Shown one piece after another: positions 1-7,938 of a DNA stretch of 51,382 nucleotides. Made by a program: the position numbers and the translations under genes. How positions within the stretch are numbered: the first letter of the stretch is position 1; every line of letters begins with the position of its first letter. Below the pieces are notes generated by a model. That model did no database searches, was not told the origin of the DNA, and saw nothing but the letters and a program-made list of their open reading frames with translations. Origin of the DNA: Deltaproteobacteria bacterium (GTDB lineage Bacteria; Desulfobacterota; Desulfomonilia; Desulfomonilales; Desulfomonilaceae); the NCBI GenBank assembly GCA_021777225.1, contig JAJYDQ010000023.1:1-51382 (forward strand), written 5' to 3'.

Positions 1-66
1 AGGTACCGTTAATGATACGAGAGCGACCGTTAGAAAAAAGATTATGCTGGTAGACAATTTGGCCAT
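1..66 (-). CDS. N-terminus of a putative exported or membrane protein (cut by window edge)
   Basis: On the minus strand an ATG at 66 opens a reading frame of 22 codons with no stop, running off the left edge. It starts MAKLSTSIIFFLTVAL, a lysine followed by a long hydrophobic run, which fits a signal peptide or first membrane helix. A purine-rich AGGAGGAG lies about 12 bases upstream, slightly far for a ribosome binding site. It is downstream of astB on the same strand. Too little is visible to assign a family. Confidence 0.4.
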   Translation of the reverse strand, partial: MAKLSTSIIFFLTVALVSLTVP

Positions 67-211
67 GGACACTTTCCGCTCCTCCTGTAAAACGATGTCG
101 GCTAAAATCTGTCAACGCTAATTATTTCCGAGGGACTCAGGAGAGTCAACGAAAATGTAACATTGACGAGAAATTTGTAAATCGATCAAACATTCTATTC
201 AATCACAATGA

Positions 212-1582
212 TTACATTTGTTGAAAATCGTAGATAGACCCTAGTCCAAGGACCTGCGTAAGGGAGTCAAGAGCGTTACGACTTTCATAAAGGAGTTGTG
301 GATCACCAAGGTCTTCGAGGCGGAGCCGATCACGATAGTGGCGGTTACCCCACTCAATGAGTTCCCGGTAAAGTCGCTTGGAAAAAAGCGATCCCTGGTT
401 CGTACAGGATAACTCCTCGTCGGTCAATACCACCCGGAGCCTAAGGCACGCGGGGCCGCCTCCGTTTCTCATGCTTTCTCCAACGTCCACAAATAATATG
501 CAGTCAATGGTGTTATTTTGGGAAATAACAGTTTCGAGAACTTCGTTGACTCGTGGGTTTTCCCGGCATTCAGCAGGCGCAATAAGGCAGGCGGTTCCGT
601 CGGGCATCGATACGAGTTGGCTGTTAAACAGGTAGGATTCGACGGCGTCGGTCAATGACAATTGTTTCTGACTCACCTCAACAGTAATGAGTTCATCATT
701 GCAACATCCAGCAAACTTTTCCCTGAGTTCAGCAATTACGGACTCATAATTGCAAAATGCCTGAGAGTGGAAAAAAAGAACATTTTTGTTCCCAACAGCA
801 ATAACATCGTTGTGAAAGACCCCCGCGTCAATCGCATCAGGATTTTGCCTTGCAAAGACAATTTTATCACGATCGAGCTGGTGAAGCCTGGCAATTGCTC
901 TACACGATCCCAGTGTCTGTCTGGCAGGGTAATGCAACGGCATTTGGGCGCTAGCGTCGAAATCGGTCCTTCCATAAACGAACAGCTCGATACCTGTTTC
1001 GCCGTAATTTGAGCAGAACCTGGAGTGGTTTGCAGCTCCTTCGTCAGAGAAATTTACAGTAGCTGGTAACGGTGAATGAAGGGCAAATTTTGTTTGATCG
1101 TGGAAAATTCGATGGAGGATTTTGCCTGTGAAAGAGGGTTCGATAGAACGGTGGAAAAGATTCACGAGGTTTGCGGGTGTCAAATGGGTCCTGTGGTCGC
1201 CGGTGTCAGATTGCGGCGAAACCGTAGCCGCGTTTGCGGCCCACATACTTGATGAACTATAGCAGCCGGCTAACAGGCTGATATCGTCTTTCGACAATTC
1301 GTGGAGTATTTGTTCTTCATTACCGGAATAGCCGAGGCGGCGGAGGGCTGTGAAATCCGGACGGGCTTGCGGGGGTAACAAAGCCTGAATCAGACCAAGA
1401 GAAGACAATAAGTCCATTTTTTTTAGGCATTGAAAGAGAGCTTCTCTGGGACTGGAAATTGATGAGCGGCTTTTCATTGAAGCGATGTTGCCGAACGACA
1501 ATCCGCCGAAATTGTGTGTGGGTCCGGGAATTCCGTCAAAATTTACTTCATGGGCTAAAGGAGAGGAGTCACTGGTAGTCAT
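212..1582 (-). CDS. astB: N-succinylarginine dihydrolase AstB
   Basis: Second step of the arginine succinyltransferase (AST) pathway: succinylarginine is hydrolysed to succinylornithine, CO2 and ammonia. The protein is 456 residues, close to the roughly 447 of E. coli AstB. It opens with the family signature around residues 13-30 (NFDGIPGPTHNFGGLSFGN). It keeps AANAATVSP at about 115-123, HYPARQT at 217-223, FHNDVIAVGN at 256-265 and GGGPACLRLR near 374. By alignment with E. coli AstB (Cys365, Glu174, His248) the catalytic residues are probably Cys379, Glu181 and His257. The frame stays open upstream into astD, but homology begins at ATG 1582, 17 bases after the astD stop, so I chose that start. 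Last gene of the operon. Confidence 0.95.
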   Translation of the reverse strand: MTTSDSSPLAHEVNFDGIPGPTHNFGGLSFGNIASMKSRSSISSPREALFQCLKKMDLLSSLGLIQALLPPQARPDFTALRRLGYSGNEEQILHELSKDDISLLAGCYSSSSMWAANAATVSPQSDTGDHRTHLTPANLVNLFHRSIEPSFTGKILHRIFHDQTKFALHSPLPATVNFSDEGAANHSRFCSNYGETGIELFVYGRTDFDASAQMPLHYPARQTLGSCRAIARLHQLDRDKIVFARQNPDAIDAGVFHNDVIAVGNKNVLFFHSQAFCNYESVIAELREKFAGCCNDELITVEVSQKQLSLTDAVESYLFNSQLVSMPDGTACLIAPAECRENPRVNEVLETVISQNNTIDCILFVDVGESMRNGGGPACLRLRVVLTDEELSCTNQGSLFSKRLYRELIEWGNRHYRDRLRLEDLGDPQLLYESRNALDSLTQVLGLGSIYDFQQM

Positions 1583-1599
1583 TTCAATTCGACGCCTGA

Positions 1600-3090
1600 T
1601 TATTGTGATCCAAGCTGGATGCCCGGAAGGATTTTCTGTGGGGCGGTCATACCGCCGGCTTCGAGTGAAGCCACGGGGTATACGCAATGGTCCATCGTGA
1701 AATAACCGCCAGGCCGATAGTTTCCACTCGCCCCTGTGCCGCCGAATGGTAATCGGGAACTTGCGCCAGTTGTCGGTCGGTTCCAATTGATGACCCCTAC
1801 TCGGGTTTTACGAAAAAAAAGGCTGTAACAATCGTGATCATCGCTCAAGAGCCCCGCCGTAAGCCCGAAGCGTGAATTATCAGCTTCGGCGACAGCTGAA
1901 TCGAAATCGTCGACACGGATTAGCTGCAATAACGGTCCAAAAATTTCTTCGTCTTCGCGATCTCTCACCGAAGTGACGTCAATTATCCCCGGTGATAGCA
2001 TTGCTTCCGTTTCGTTGAGCAGGCGAACTTCGAGCAACGATTGAGCGCCCCGACTAAAAAGCTTATCCTGTGATTCGAGTATACTCCGGGCCGCTCCGGC
2101 TGAGATGACCGGGCCCATGAATGGTTCAGGAAGCTTTTTGTAGTCTCCAACCCTAATTTTGGACGCCATGTCGACGAGACTGTCGATGAATATGTCGCCT
2201 TCCTTTCCTGTGGGAACAATCAGTCTTCTGGCGCAGGAGCAGCGCTGACCAGAAGTGATAAATGCTGATATTATAGTTAGATAGGCGGCTACCAGGTTGT
2301 TAGATACCTTGTGAGCAATCAGCGGATTGTTCCCCCCCATTTCCAACGCGAGCAATTTTTCCGGGTAACCGCCAAGCATTCGATGAATAGTTTTCCCAGT
2401 CGATTCGCTCCCTGTGAAAAAGACGCCTTTTACTGTCGGATGCTCGACCAAAGCCCTTCCAGCGTCTGAGCCGCCCTGAACCAGATTGATTACACCGGGA
2501 GGAATTCCAGCGGTTTCCCACAATTCGATCATGAACTGGCCTACTAATGGCGTTTGACTGCTTGGTTTGAAAACGACCGTATTCCCTGCAAGTAACGCGG
2601 GAACGATGTGCCCGTTGGGAAGATGGGCAGGCATGTTGAATGGTCCCAAAACGGAAACCACCCCGATCGGTCTATAAGAGATAATACCTGACACCTCGTT
2701 TAGATTGTCCCTGGTTGGTTTGAGTCTTTTTTGAAACGCTTCCAGGGATATATCTATCTTGGCCGCCACTGCGTCAACCTCAGCGCTGGCCTCCCACTTC
2801 GGTTTTCCAGTTTCCCGGCAAATGGTTTCCGCCAGTTGTCCGGCATTTGTAACAATCTGGCGCCGAAATGCGTCCAGATACTTCATGCGGTCTTTGTAAT
2901 CCAGCCCAGCCCAATTCTCAAATGCCCCGAGAGCCGCCTTTACCGCCAGATCAACTTCAGATTCAGTAGCGCTCCTTCCTTGCCAGATAATCCCGCCGCT
3001 GGATGGATTACTTGATGAGATTATGGTCCCTACGCCTTCTGACCACACGTTATCTATAAAATGACTTTTGTCTGCCATGAAAACACCCAT
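1600..3090 (-). CDS. astD: N-succinylglutamate 5-semialdehyde dehydrogenase AstD
   Basis: NAD-dependent aldehyde dehydrogenase of about 496 residues that oxidises succinylglutamate semialdehyde to succinylglutamate in the AST pathway. It has the aldehyde dehydrogenase hallmarks: a cofactor-binding region (PIGVVSVLGPFNMP, VVFKPSSQTP), the FFTGSESTGK loop, the general-base Glu in LALEMGGNNP, and the catalytic Cys in the SGQRCSCARRL segment. The tail has NWNRPTTGASSRLPFGGTG, typical of AstD. It lies between astA and astB on the same strand, only 17 bases before astB, so co-transcription is likely. An in-frame ATG at 3078 is an alternative start; neither start has a strong Shine-Dalgarno. Pathway assignment rests on motif recognition plus the neighbouring astA and astB. 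Confidence 0.93.
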   Translation of the reverse strand: MGVFMADKSHFIDNVWSEGVGTIISSSNPSSGGIIWQGRSATESEVDLAVKAALGAFENWAGLDYKDRMKYLDAFRRQIVTNAGQLAETICRETGKPKWEASAEVDAVAAKIDISLEAFQKRLKPTRDNLNEVSGIISYRPIGVVSVLGPFNMPAHLPNGHIVPALLAGNTVVFKPSSQTPLVGQFMIELWETAGIPPGVINLVQGGSDAGRALVEHPTVKGVFFTGSESTGKTIHRMLGGYPEKLLALEMGGNNPLIAHKVSNNLVAAYLTIISAFITSGQRCSCARRLIVPTGKEGDIFIDSLVDMASKIRVGDYKKLPEPFMGPVISAGAARSILESQDKLFSRGAQSLLEVRLLNETEAMLSPGIIDVTSVRDREDEEIFGPLLQLIRVDDFDSAVAEADNSRFGLTAGLLSDDHDCYSLFFRKTRVGVINWNRPTTGASSRLPFGGTGASGNYRPGGYFTMDHCVYPVASLEAGGMTAPQKILPGIQLGSQ

Positions 3091-3176
3091 AGTGTAAACG
3101 GAAGCTTATAGATCAAGGTCGAATGCAGCAATGATCACTACGGTGAAAAAGTTGTTCAAGTCAATCATCCTTGTAA

Positions 3177-4199
3177 TCATGTCGGACGAATCGGCCCGAA
3201 TCGGATGACGTCACCTGTGTTAACGTTCAGCGACTTTGCCGCTTCAAGTCCTAAGGTTACACCTCCATCCGGCTTAAGTGAAACTGCTCCAATGCACGCG
3301 CGAAAGTCTCTTCCGATATTTGTTATAATAGAATCCTGTGCTGGAAAAGGCGAGGGGCCAATCTCCCTTATAACGGATCTTGCGCTCTGTCTGACTATCC
3401 TGACATTGTCCAGCGGACAGACAACCATTGGCCCCGCGTCAAAAATGTCCACCATCTGGTTAAACCTGAAACCTTCATCTTGAAGCATCTTCAGGGCCGG
3501 TCTGGTATTTTGATGGACCTTCCCGATTATTTCCTGGACATCTTTAGGGAGTAAACGAATATAGATTGGCGAACGCGGCATAAGTTCGGCTATGAATCGT
3601 TTGTCGGAAAGGCTCAAATAATCGGCTCTGGGATAGTTCATGTCAAAGAAATGCCGACCTACCGCTTCCCAAAAAGGAGAACTACCAGTTTCATCAACGA
3701 CCCCTCGTAGTTCAGCGATAACAAGAGACTCGAACTGGCTACGCCTTTCAGCCATGTAAAGGAATCGGAACAGTGACATCAGCCTCCCTGCGCCATGTTT
3801 CCGATAGGACGGAGAAAGAAAAAGCCCACCAATTTCCGTTGGCCCACTGTGTTCCCTGACTAATCTGAGAAAAGAAATTTCCTTGCGTATATCAACACGC
3901 TTGGACTCACTTACGCAAGTTTCTATGCGGAACGCGTAAAAGGGATCAAATCCACCGACCTTTGAATTGATCAGACTGGTCCCAACAATCCTGGCCGAAT
4001 CCGTTTCTTCCATCACGAAGATATATAACTCGCCCTGGGGTTTTCGGGCCTGGAACCGAAAACTCCTGCAGGAAGCCTCAATTCGCTCAAGTATAAGTTC
4101 CCTGTCTTTCGGCAATGAAGTAAGCCCAAAACTTGCCATGTCAGCCAGTTCAAGCATTGAGTAAAGGTCACTCTCGACAACAGGGCGAATGATCAGCAT
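3177..4199 (-). CDS. astA: arginine N-succinyltransferase AstA
   Basis: First enzyme of the AST pathway: transfers succinyl from succinyl-CoA to the alpha-amino group of arginine. It is 340 residues, as in other AstA proteins (about 344). Visible family features are MLIIRPVVESDL at the N-terminus, LADMASFGLTSLP near residue 18, EIGGLFLSPSYRKHGAGRL (the GNAT-like CoA-binding segment), FESLVIAELRGV, and the late MVDIFDAGPMV segment. The sequence AGGAGAG sits about 8 bases before the ATG. It is flanked by the M20 hydrolase upstream (55-base gap) and astD downstream (86-base gap), all on the minus strand. Only one AstA-type gene is present, so this is the single-subunit form. Confidence 0.94.
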   Translation of the reverse strand: MLIIRPVVESDLYSMLELADMASFGLTSLPKDRELILERIEASCRSFRFQARKPQGELYIFVMEETDSARIVGTSLINSKVGGFDPFYAFRIETCVSESKRVDIRKEISFLRLVREHSGPTEIGGLFLSPSYRKHGAGRLMSLFRFLYMAERRSQFESLVIAELRGVVDETGSSPFWEAVGRHFFDMNYPRADYLSLSDKRFIAELMPRSPIYIRLLPKDVQEIIGKVHQNTRPALKMLQDEGFRFNQMVDIFDAGPMVVCPLDNVRIVRQSARSVIREIGPSPFPAQDSIITNIGRDFRACIGAVSLKPDGGVTLGLEAAKSLNVNTGDVIRFGPIRPT

Positions 4200-4254
4200 T
4201 TTAATAGCTCTCCTGGTCGTTGTGAATTTAAGCGGAACGATCCTGGTTTATTCA

Positions 4255-5484
4255 TCACTGATGGCTAACGGGTGGCTCGATGTCTTCGCGAGCCATTTTC
4301 ATCAAAAATAAAGCTGTGAGTTTGATGCGTTCGAGGATACTGTCTTTTAATACGTATTCCTCCGGACTGTGAAGCCCGCCACCGCGGACCCCGAGTCCAT
4401 CCACGGCAGGAACGCCGGCGGAGGCTATGATATTGGCGTCGCTCGCTCCCCCGCTGTGTCCCCATTTTAAACGTATTCCGATATGTTCCCCACATGAGGC
4501 GAAATGATTCAACAGGTCCTGGGTCTTGCGGTCGATGACCTTAGGCGGCCTCGAAGAGTCCCTATTAATCTCAATGTTAAGGCCATCGATTTGATTCAAA
4601 TTATTACTAAGATTTCCAAGTACCATGTTGACCAAGACCTGGTCATCAGGGCAACTGGTCCGGATGTTGAACCTGAAATAGGCCATGTCCGGGACGACAT
4701 TTACTGCTCCACCTCCAAGAGTTTCCCCGACGTTGAGCATAATCCCTGGATGAGGAGCGAAAGCGTCCCCCATTTGCACTATGAAATTCGCCATTGCATG
4801 AATCGCATTGCGGCCATGGTCCGGGTTGCGACCGGCATGCGCCGCCCTGCCTTTAATGATAGCGGAATATACCTCGGACCCCTTCCTTGATCCTACCAGA
4901 GACCCATCAGGCAATGCGGGTTCAAATACCAAAGCTAGGTCATTCCTTTTTGCGGCTTCCAGAATTATTGGGGCCGAGCCCACAGACCCAACTTCTTCAT
5001 CAGGAATGATAAGCGCTTCCCAGCAGATGCGACCAGACCAGGGGCTGGCTTCGAACAGCTTTAGAACTTCGAGCAAGACGAGCAGTCCGCCCTTTGCGTC
5101 TGCTACTCCAGGGCCTTTAAGTGTATTTCGATCAATCTCTTCGCATTTCTGAAACGAGTGGTCCGCCGCATAGACCGTGTCGTAATGGATGGTCAGAAGT
5201 ATTCTGACTGGAGCTTTAATAAGCTTCCTTATTGATAGCGCCTTTCCCAGTGGGAAGTGAACCTTACCTTCCTGGCGCAATATAGTTTGCGCTGGTAATG
5301 AAATAGTTTCGACTTTTCCGGGGAGCCCCATGAAAGCTTTCCGCAGTAGTTTCAGAAACGTGGTCAACCCATTAGTATTATGGCTCCCCGTATTTACATC
5401 AGCCCAGTTTATGAGCAGCCGCGTCAAATCATCCGCTTGTCCGTCCAGAGACCTCAATAGAGTTGAATATGGAAACGTGTCCAT
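4255..5484 (-). CDS. M20-family zinc amidohydrolase, candidate succinylglutamate desuccinylase
   Basis: A metallo-hydrolase of about 409 residues in the M20 family (ArgE/DapE/carboxypeptidase G2). Zinc-site motifs are in order: the HxD in LTIHYDTVY, Asp in GPGVADAKGG, the paired Glu in IPDEEVGS, the dimerisation-domain GRAAHAGRNP, and a late LHSPEEYV His. It is the first gene of the ast operon. The window shows no M14-type AstE, the normal last enzyme. DapE, an M20 member, removes succinyl groups from diaminopimelate, so a succinylglutamate desuccinylase role is plausible but inferred. ATG 5484 is preferred because GGGGA lies 9 bases upstream; an ATG at 5508 in the same frame lacks a ribosome binding site. 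It could instead be a general N-acyl amino acid hydrolase. Confidence 0.82.
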   Translation of the reverse strand: MDTFPYSTLLRSLDGQADDLTRLLINWADVNTGSHNTNGLTTFLKLLRKAFMGLPGKVETISLPAQTILRQEGKVHFPLGKALSIRKLIKAPVRILLTIHYDTVYAADHSFQKCEEIDRNTLKGPGVADAKGGLLVLLEVLKLFEASPWSGRICWEALIIPDEEVGSVGSAPIILEAAKRNDLALVFEPALPDGSLVGSRKGSEVYSAIIKGRAAHAGRNPDHGRNAIHAMANFIVQMGDAFAPHPGIMLNVGETLGGGAVNVVPDMAYFRFNIRTSCPDDQVLVNMVLGNLSNNLNQIDGLNIEINRDSSRPPKVIDRKTQDLLNHFASCGEHIGIRLKWGHSGGASDANIIASAGVPAVDGLGVRGGGLHSPEEYVLKDSILERIKLTALFLMKMAREDIEPPVSHQ

Positions 5485-5636
5485 AGCCGGATTTCCCCAG
5501 GAATACATAAAATCGCCAGTACAATATAACTAGCAAACATCGAGCCTCATGTCCAAATTTCCTTTGAATCAAAGAGAGCGACTTTGCATCAATATTTAAG
5601 GACAAGAAAATAGAGACAATGCACAGGAGGCGTAAA

Positions 5637-5813
5637 ATGGAAGCCTGTGAAAGTTATGATGTGGAAAATTGCGGTGGTCTTGTCTTCTGTGAACCTGAAC
5701 ACGAAGGGCGGGACTGTGTAAATTATTACCCTGGAATGCTTGCCGACATAGAAGAAGAATTAAATGAATGCAGAGAACGTGAATTTGAGCGATTCTTTTT
5801 CTGTGGATGCTAA
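5637..5813 (+). CDS. small cysteine-rich acidic protein
   Basis: A 58-residue ORF beginning MEACESYDVENCGG. Its ATG is preceded by AGGAGG at good spacing, which argues for real translation; the ATG 18 bases further upstream overlaps that site. It has seven cysteines (residues 4, 12, 18, 27, 45, 56, 58), a strongly acidic middle (IEEELNECRERE) and ends FFFCGC. There is no signal peptide. A GC-rich hairpin follows 34 bases after the stop, giving a self-contained transcription unit between the divergent ast operon and the TetR operon. I do not recognise the family; metal binding or a redox role is a guess from the cysteines alone. Confidence 0.6.
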   Translation: MEACESYDVENCGGLVFCEPEHEGRDCVNYYPGMLADIEEELNECREREFERFFFCGC

Positions 5814-5847
5814 CAATTTTACAACACTTTAGATGAAAAGATAGTAT

Positions 5848-5866
5848 GCCCCGGCTTGGCCGGGGC
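5848..5866 (+). terminator. GC-rich hairpin after the small Cys-rich gene
   Basis: GCCCCGGC, loop TTG, GCCGGGGC: a perfect 8-bp stem starting 34 bases after the stop codon of the 58-residue gene. The T-run (TATTTTT) comes about 10 bases after the stem rather than immediately, so termination is probable but not textbook. Confidence 0.6.
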
Positions 5867-5975
5867 CAATCATCCTATTTTTCGCATTTCGTGTAACTAC
5901 AATATCGTATCTACAAGAAAACGAGGACGTCGGGATTGAAAGAAGAGTTGGGTTACTGAAGAGCCAATTTTTTTC

Positions 5976-6003
5976 TTGACATTATTTGGAACTAGACTAT
6001 CAT
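5976..6003 (+). promoter_or_regulatory. sigma70-type promoter for the TetR/acyl-CoA dehydrogenase operon
   Basis: TTGACA at 5976-5981, a 16-base spacer, and TATCAT at 5998-6003. The -10 lies inside the palindrome at 5997-6029, as expected for an autorepressed promoter. Transcription would start near 6010. Confidence 0.6.
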
Positions 6004-6029
6004 GCAAGTAAGTATTACTTACATGATAG
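5997..6029. promoter_or_regulatory. palindromic operator, likely TetR binding site
   Basis: A 33-base imperfect palindrome centred on 6013. The half-site is CTATCATGCAAGTAA, and 14 of 16 base pairs match across the dyad. It covers the -10 element and predicted transcription start in front of a tetR-family gene, the usual arrangement for autoregulation of an acyl-CoA-responsive operon. The ligand is unknown. Confidence 0.7.
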
Positions 6030-6742
6030 ACCCAGTGGCCGAAAACAAAATGAAACACCCCGTGGACGATGTCCTCCTAAATGCCCAAAATTCCAATGGA
6101 ACCGCCATTCCTCCCGGAGGAATCAAACTCATGCAGGCCCTCAGGCTCCTACTCCAGGAAAAAAATTTCGATTCTATTACCACTGCCGAAATATCAAGGG
6201 TCGCAGGAGTGAACGAAGCGCTGATTTACAGGTATTTTAAAGATAAAAGGGGGCTGCTTCACAAGATTCTAGCCGAGTATTTTAGAGTTCATCTGGCTCA
6301 AATACTAAGTGACGTGAGCAAATCCGACGGAGCGTTTAGTAAGCTTAGAAAACTGATTCACGGGACGATATCCTTTCACAAGAAGAATAGCGTTTTTTCC
6401 AGGATACTATTGCTCGAGGTAAGGAACCATCCAGCCTACTTTGAAAGTGAAGCCTACGAACTGGCCAAAAAATACTTCAGGCTGATTAACGAGATTATTC
6501 AAGAAGGCATTGTAGATGGCCAAATGCGTGACGATGTACCGTTATCCTGTATGAGGGACATCATTATCGGTAGCATTGAAAGGGCCTGTATGAGGCCGGC
6601 CGTATTTGATCAAGAATTTGATGAAGAATTTTTGTCGGGAAATCTGGCTGAGGCCGTAATAGGGGGCATTCAAAAGCCGACAGATTTAAACCCGAAAAAG
6701 ACTTTAGATCAAGGAAACAATCACTATGGACTCAAAAACTGA
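6023..6742 (+). CDS. TetR/AcrR-family transcriptional regulator
   Basis: A TetR-type repressor of about 239 residues. The DNA-binding domain reads ITTAEISRVAGVNEALIYRYFKDK, the family's helix-turn-helix with the YRYF motif, followed by an all-helical ligand domain without a recognisable specificity signature. It is the first gene behind a promoter with a palindromic operator and its end overlaps the first acyl-CoA dehydrogenase by 17 bases, so it probably controls that operon, with an acyl-CoA as possible inducer (inference). The start is uncertain. An ATG at 6002 lies inside the -10 element and is excluded if the promoter is right. ATG 6023 and 6050 remain possible. ATG 6131 has a good GGAGGA site but would clip the first helix. 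Confidence 0.85.
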   Translation: MIDPVAENKMKHPVDDVLLNAQNSNGTAIPPGGIKLMQALRLLLQEKNFDSITTAEISRVAGVNEALIYRYFKDKRGLLHKILAEYFRVHLAQILSDVSKSDGAFSKLRKLIHGTISFHKKNSVFSRILLLEVRNHPAYFESEAYELAKKYFRLINEIIQEGIVDGQMRDDVPLSCMRDIIIGSIERACMRPAVFDQEFDEEFLSGNLAEAVIGGIQKPTDLNPKKTLDQGNNHYGLKN

Positions 6743-7892
6743 AGAAACCGCACAGGAACTGGTAATTTTGAGGGAGGCGGTCCACAGGGCCGCCAGGGAG
6801 AAGGTTGCTCCACTTGCTTCATCCATAGATGAGCTTGGAGAATTTAATACAGAGGTTGAATCTCTTTGCTGGGACTTGGGGCTTCTGACACTGGCCCTTC
6901 CCGCGGAATTCGGCGGTATGGAGAAAAATACCGGGACAGCCCTGTGCATCGCTGTGGAAGAGCTTGCGAGGTTTTGCGCCGCTTCCGCCTTGTTGCTTAT
7001 TATACAGGCTGTTGGGTCATATCCGATCGTCCATGGCCTGAAAGGAAAGATCAGAGATCAGACGCTTGCTAGGATAGGGGAGGAACGTCAACTGGTAGCC
7101 TACCTTGTCACGGAACCTTCCGGTGGGTCGGATGTGGCCGGGATAAAGACCACGGCGATAAAAGACGGGAATGAATATGTGCTAAACGGCGCCAAATGTT
7201 TCGCCACAAACGGGGGGGTGGCCTCAATCTATTCCGTTTTAGCAAGAACTTCCAAAGGCGGGGGACACAGGGGATTATCCTTTTTTCTGGTGGAACGAGA
7301 GAGGACTGGTCTAAAGATTGGCAGGAAAGAGAATAAACTTGGTCAGCGGGGATCCAACACGACAGAAGTTTTTCTTGACGAGGTAAGAATTCCTGCCACG
7401 CATCTTCTCGGTGAAGAAGGAAAGGGTTTTCTCCTGGCAATGAAAGATTTCGACATGTCCCGGCCGGCGGTTGGGGCTCAAGCCCTTGGAATAGCGGAGG
7501 GGGCGTTCGAAGCGATGGTAAAATACTCGACTGAACGCCGAACTTTCGGGAAGTTCCTTGCGCAACATCAGATGATTCAGGCGATCATAGCCGACAGCGC
7601 TACTCTGATCGAAGCCGGCCGCGGACTTGTCTACCGGGCGGCGGCGCTGTTTGACGAGGGAAAACCCAACACAAGAATCGCCTCCATGGCGAAATGCTTT
7701 ACCAGCGACGCGGCGATGAAGATTGCCACTGACGCTGTTCAGGTCTTGGGCGGATATGGATACATGAAAGACTTTAACGTGGAACGGATGTTTAGGGACG
7801 CGAAGTTAACACAAATTTTCGAAGGGGCCAATCAGATCCAGAGGATCGTCATTGCGAGAGAAATCCTCAAGGACGCCGGACTGTCGATTTGA
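6726..7892 (+). CDS. acyl-CoA dehydrogenase, cyclohexanecarboxyl-CoA dehydrogenase-like
   Basis: FAD-dependent acyl-CoA dehydrogenase of 388 residues, the usual family length. It has YLVTEPSGGSDVAG (flavin contact), the GAKCFATNG segment, and the catalytic base Glu366 in the LTQIFEGANQIQR motif, at the position used by short- and medium-chain enzymes. It should carry out normal alpha,beta-dehydrogenation. At position 96 it has Val where its downstream partner has Asp91. Beside a partner that resembles cyclohex-1-ene-1-carboxyl-CoA dehydrogenase, this gene is a candidate for the preceding step, cyclohexanecarboxyl-CoA to cyclohex-1-ene-1-carboxyl-CoA, as in Syntrophus. The substrate is inferred from this pairing; a branched or short-chain acyl-CoA is also possible. 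Electrons would pass to electron-transfer flavoprotein, not encoded here. Confidence 0.88.
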   Translation: MDSKTEETAQELVILREAVHRAAREKVAPLASSIDELGEFNTEVESLCWDLGLLTLALPAEFGGMEKNTGTALCIAVEELARFCAASALLLIIQAVGSYPIVHGLKGKIRDQTLARIGEERQLVAYLVTEPSGGSDVAGIKTTAIKDGNEYVLNGAKCFATNGGVASIYSVLARTSKGGGHRGLSFFLVERERTGLKIGRKENKLGQRGSNTTEVFLDEVRIPATHLLGEEGKGFLLAMKDFDMSRPAVGAQALGIAEGAFEAMVKYSTERRTFGKFLAQHQMIQAIIADSATLIEAGRGLVYRAAALFDEGKPNTRIASMAKCFTSDAAMKIATDAVQVLGGYGYMKDFNVERMFRDAKLTQIFEGANQIQRIVIAREILKDAGLSI

Positions 7893-7938
7893 AGCCTCTT
7901 TTCAAAGCTACATCTTTAATGGTCAGGGAGGTCCGAAC

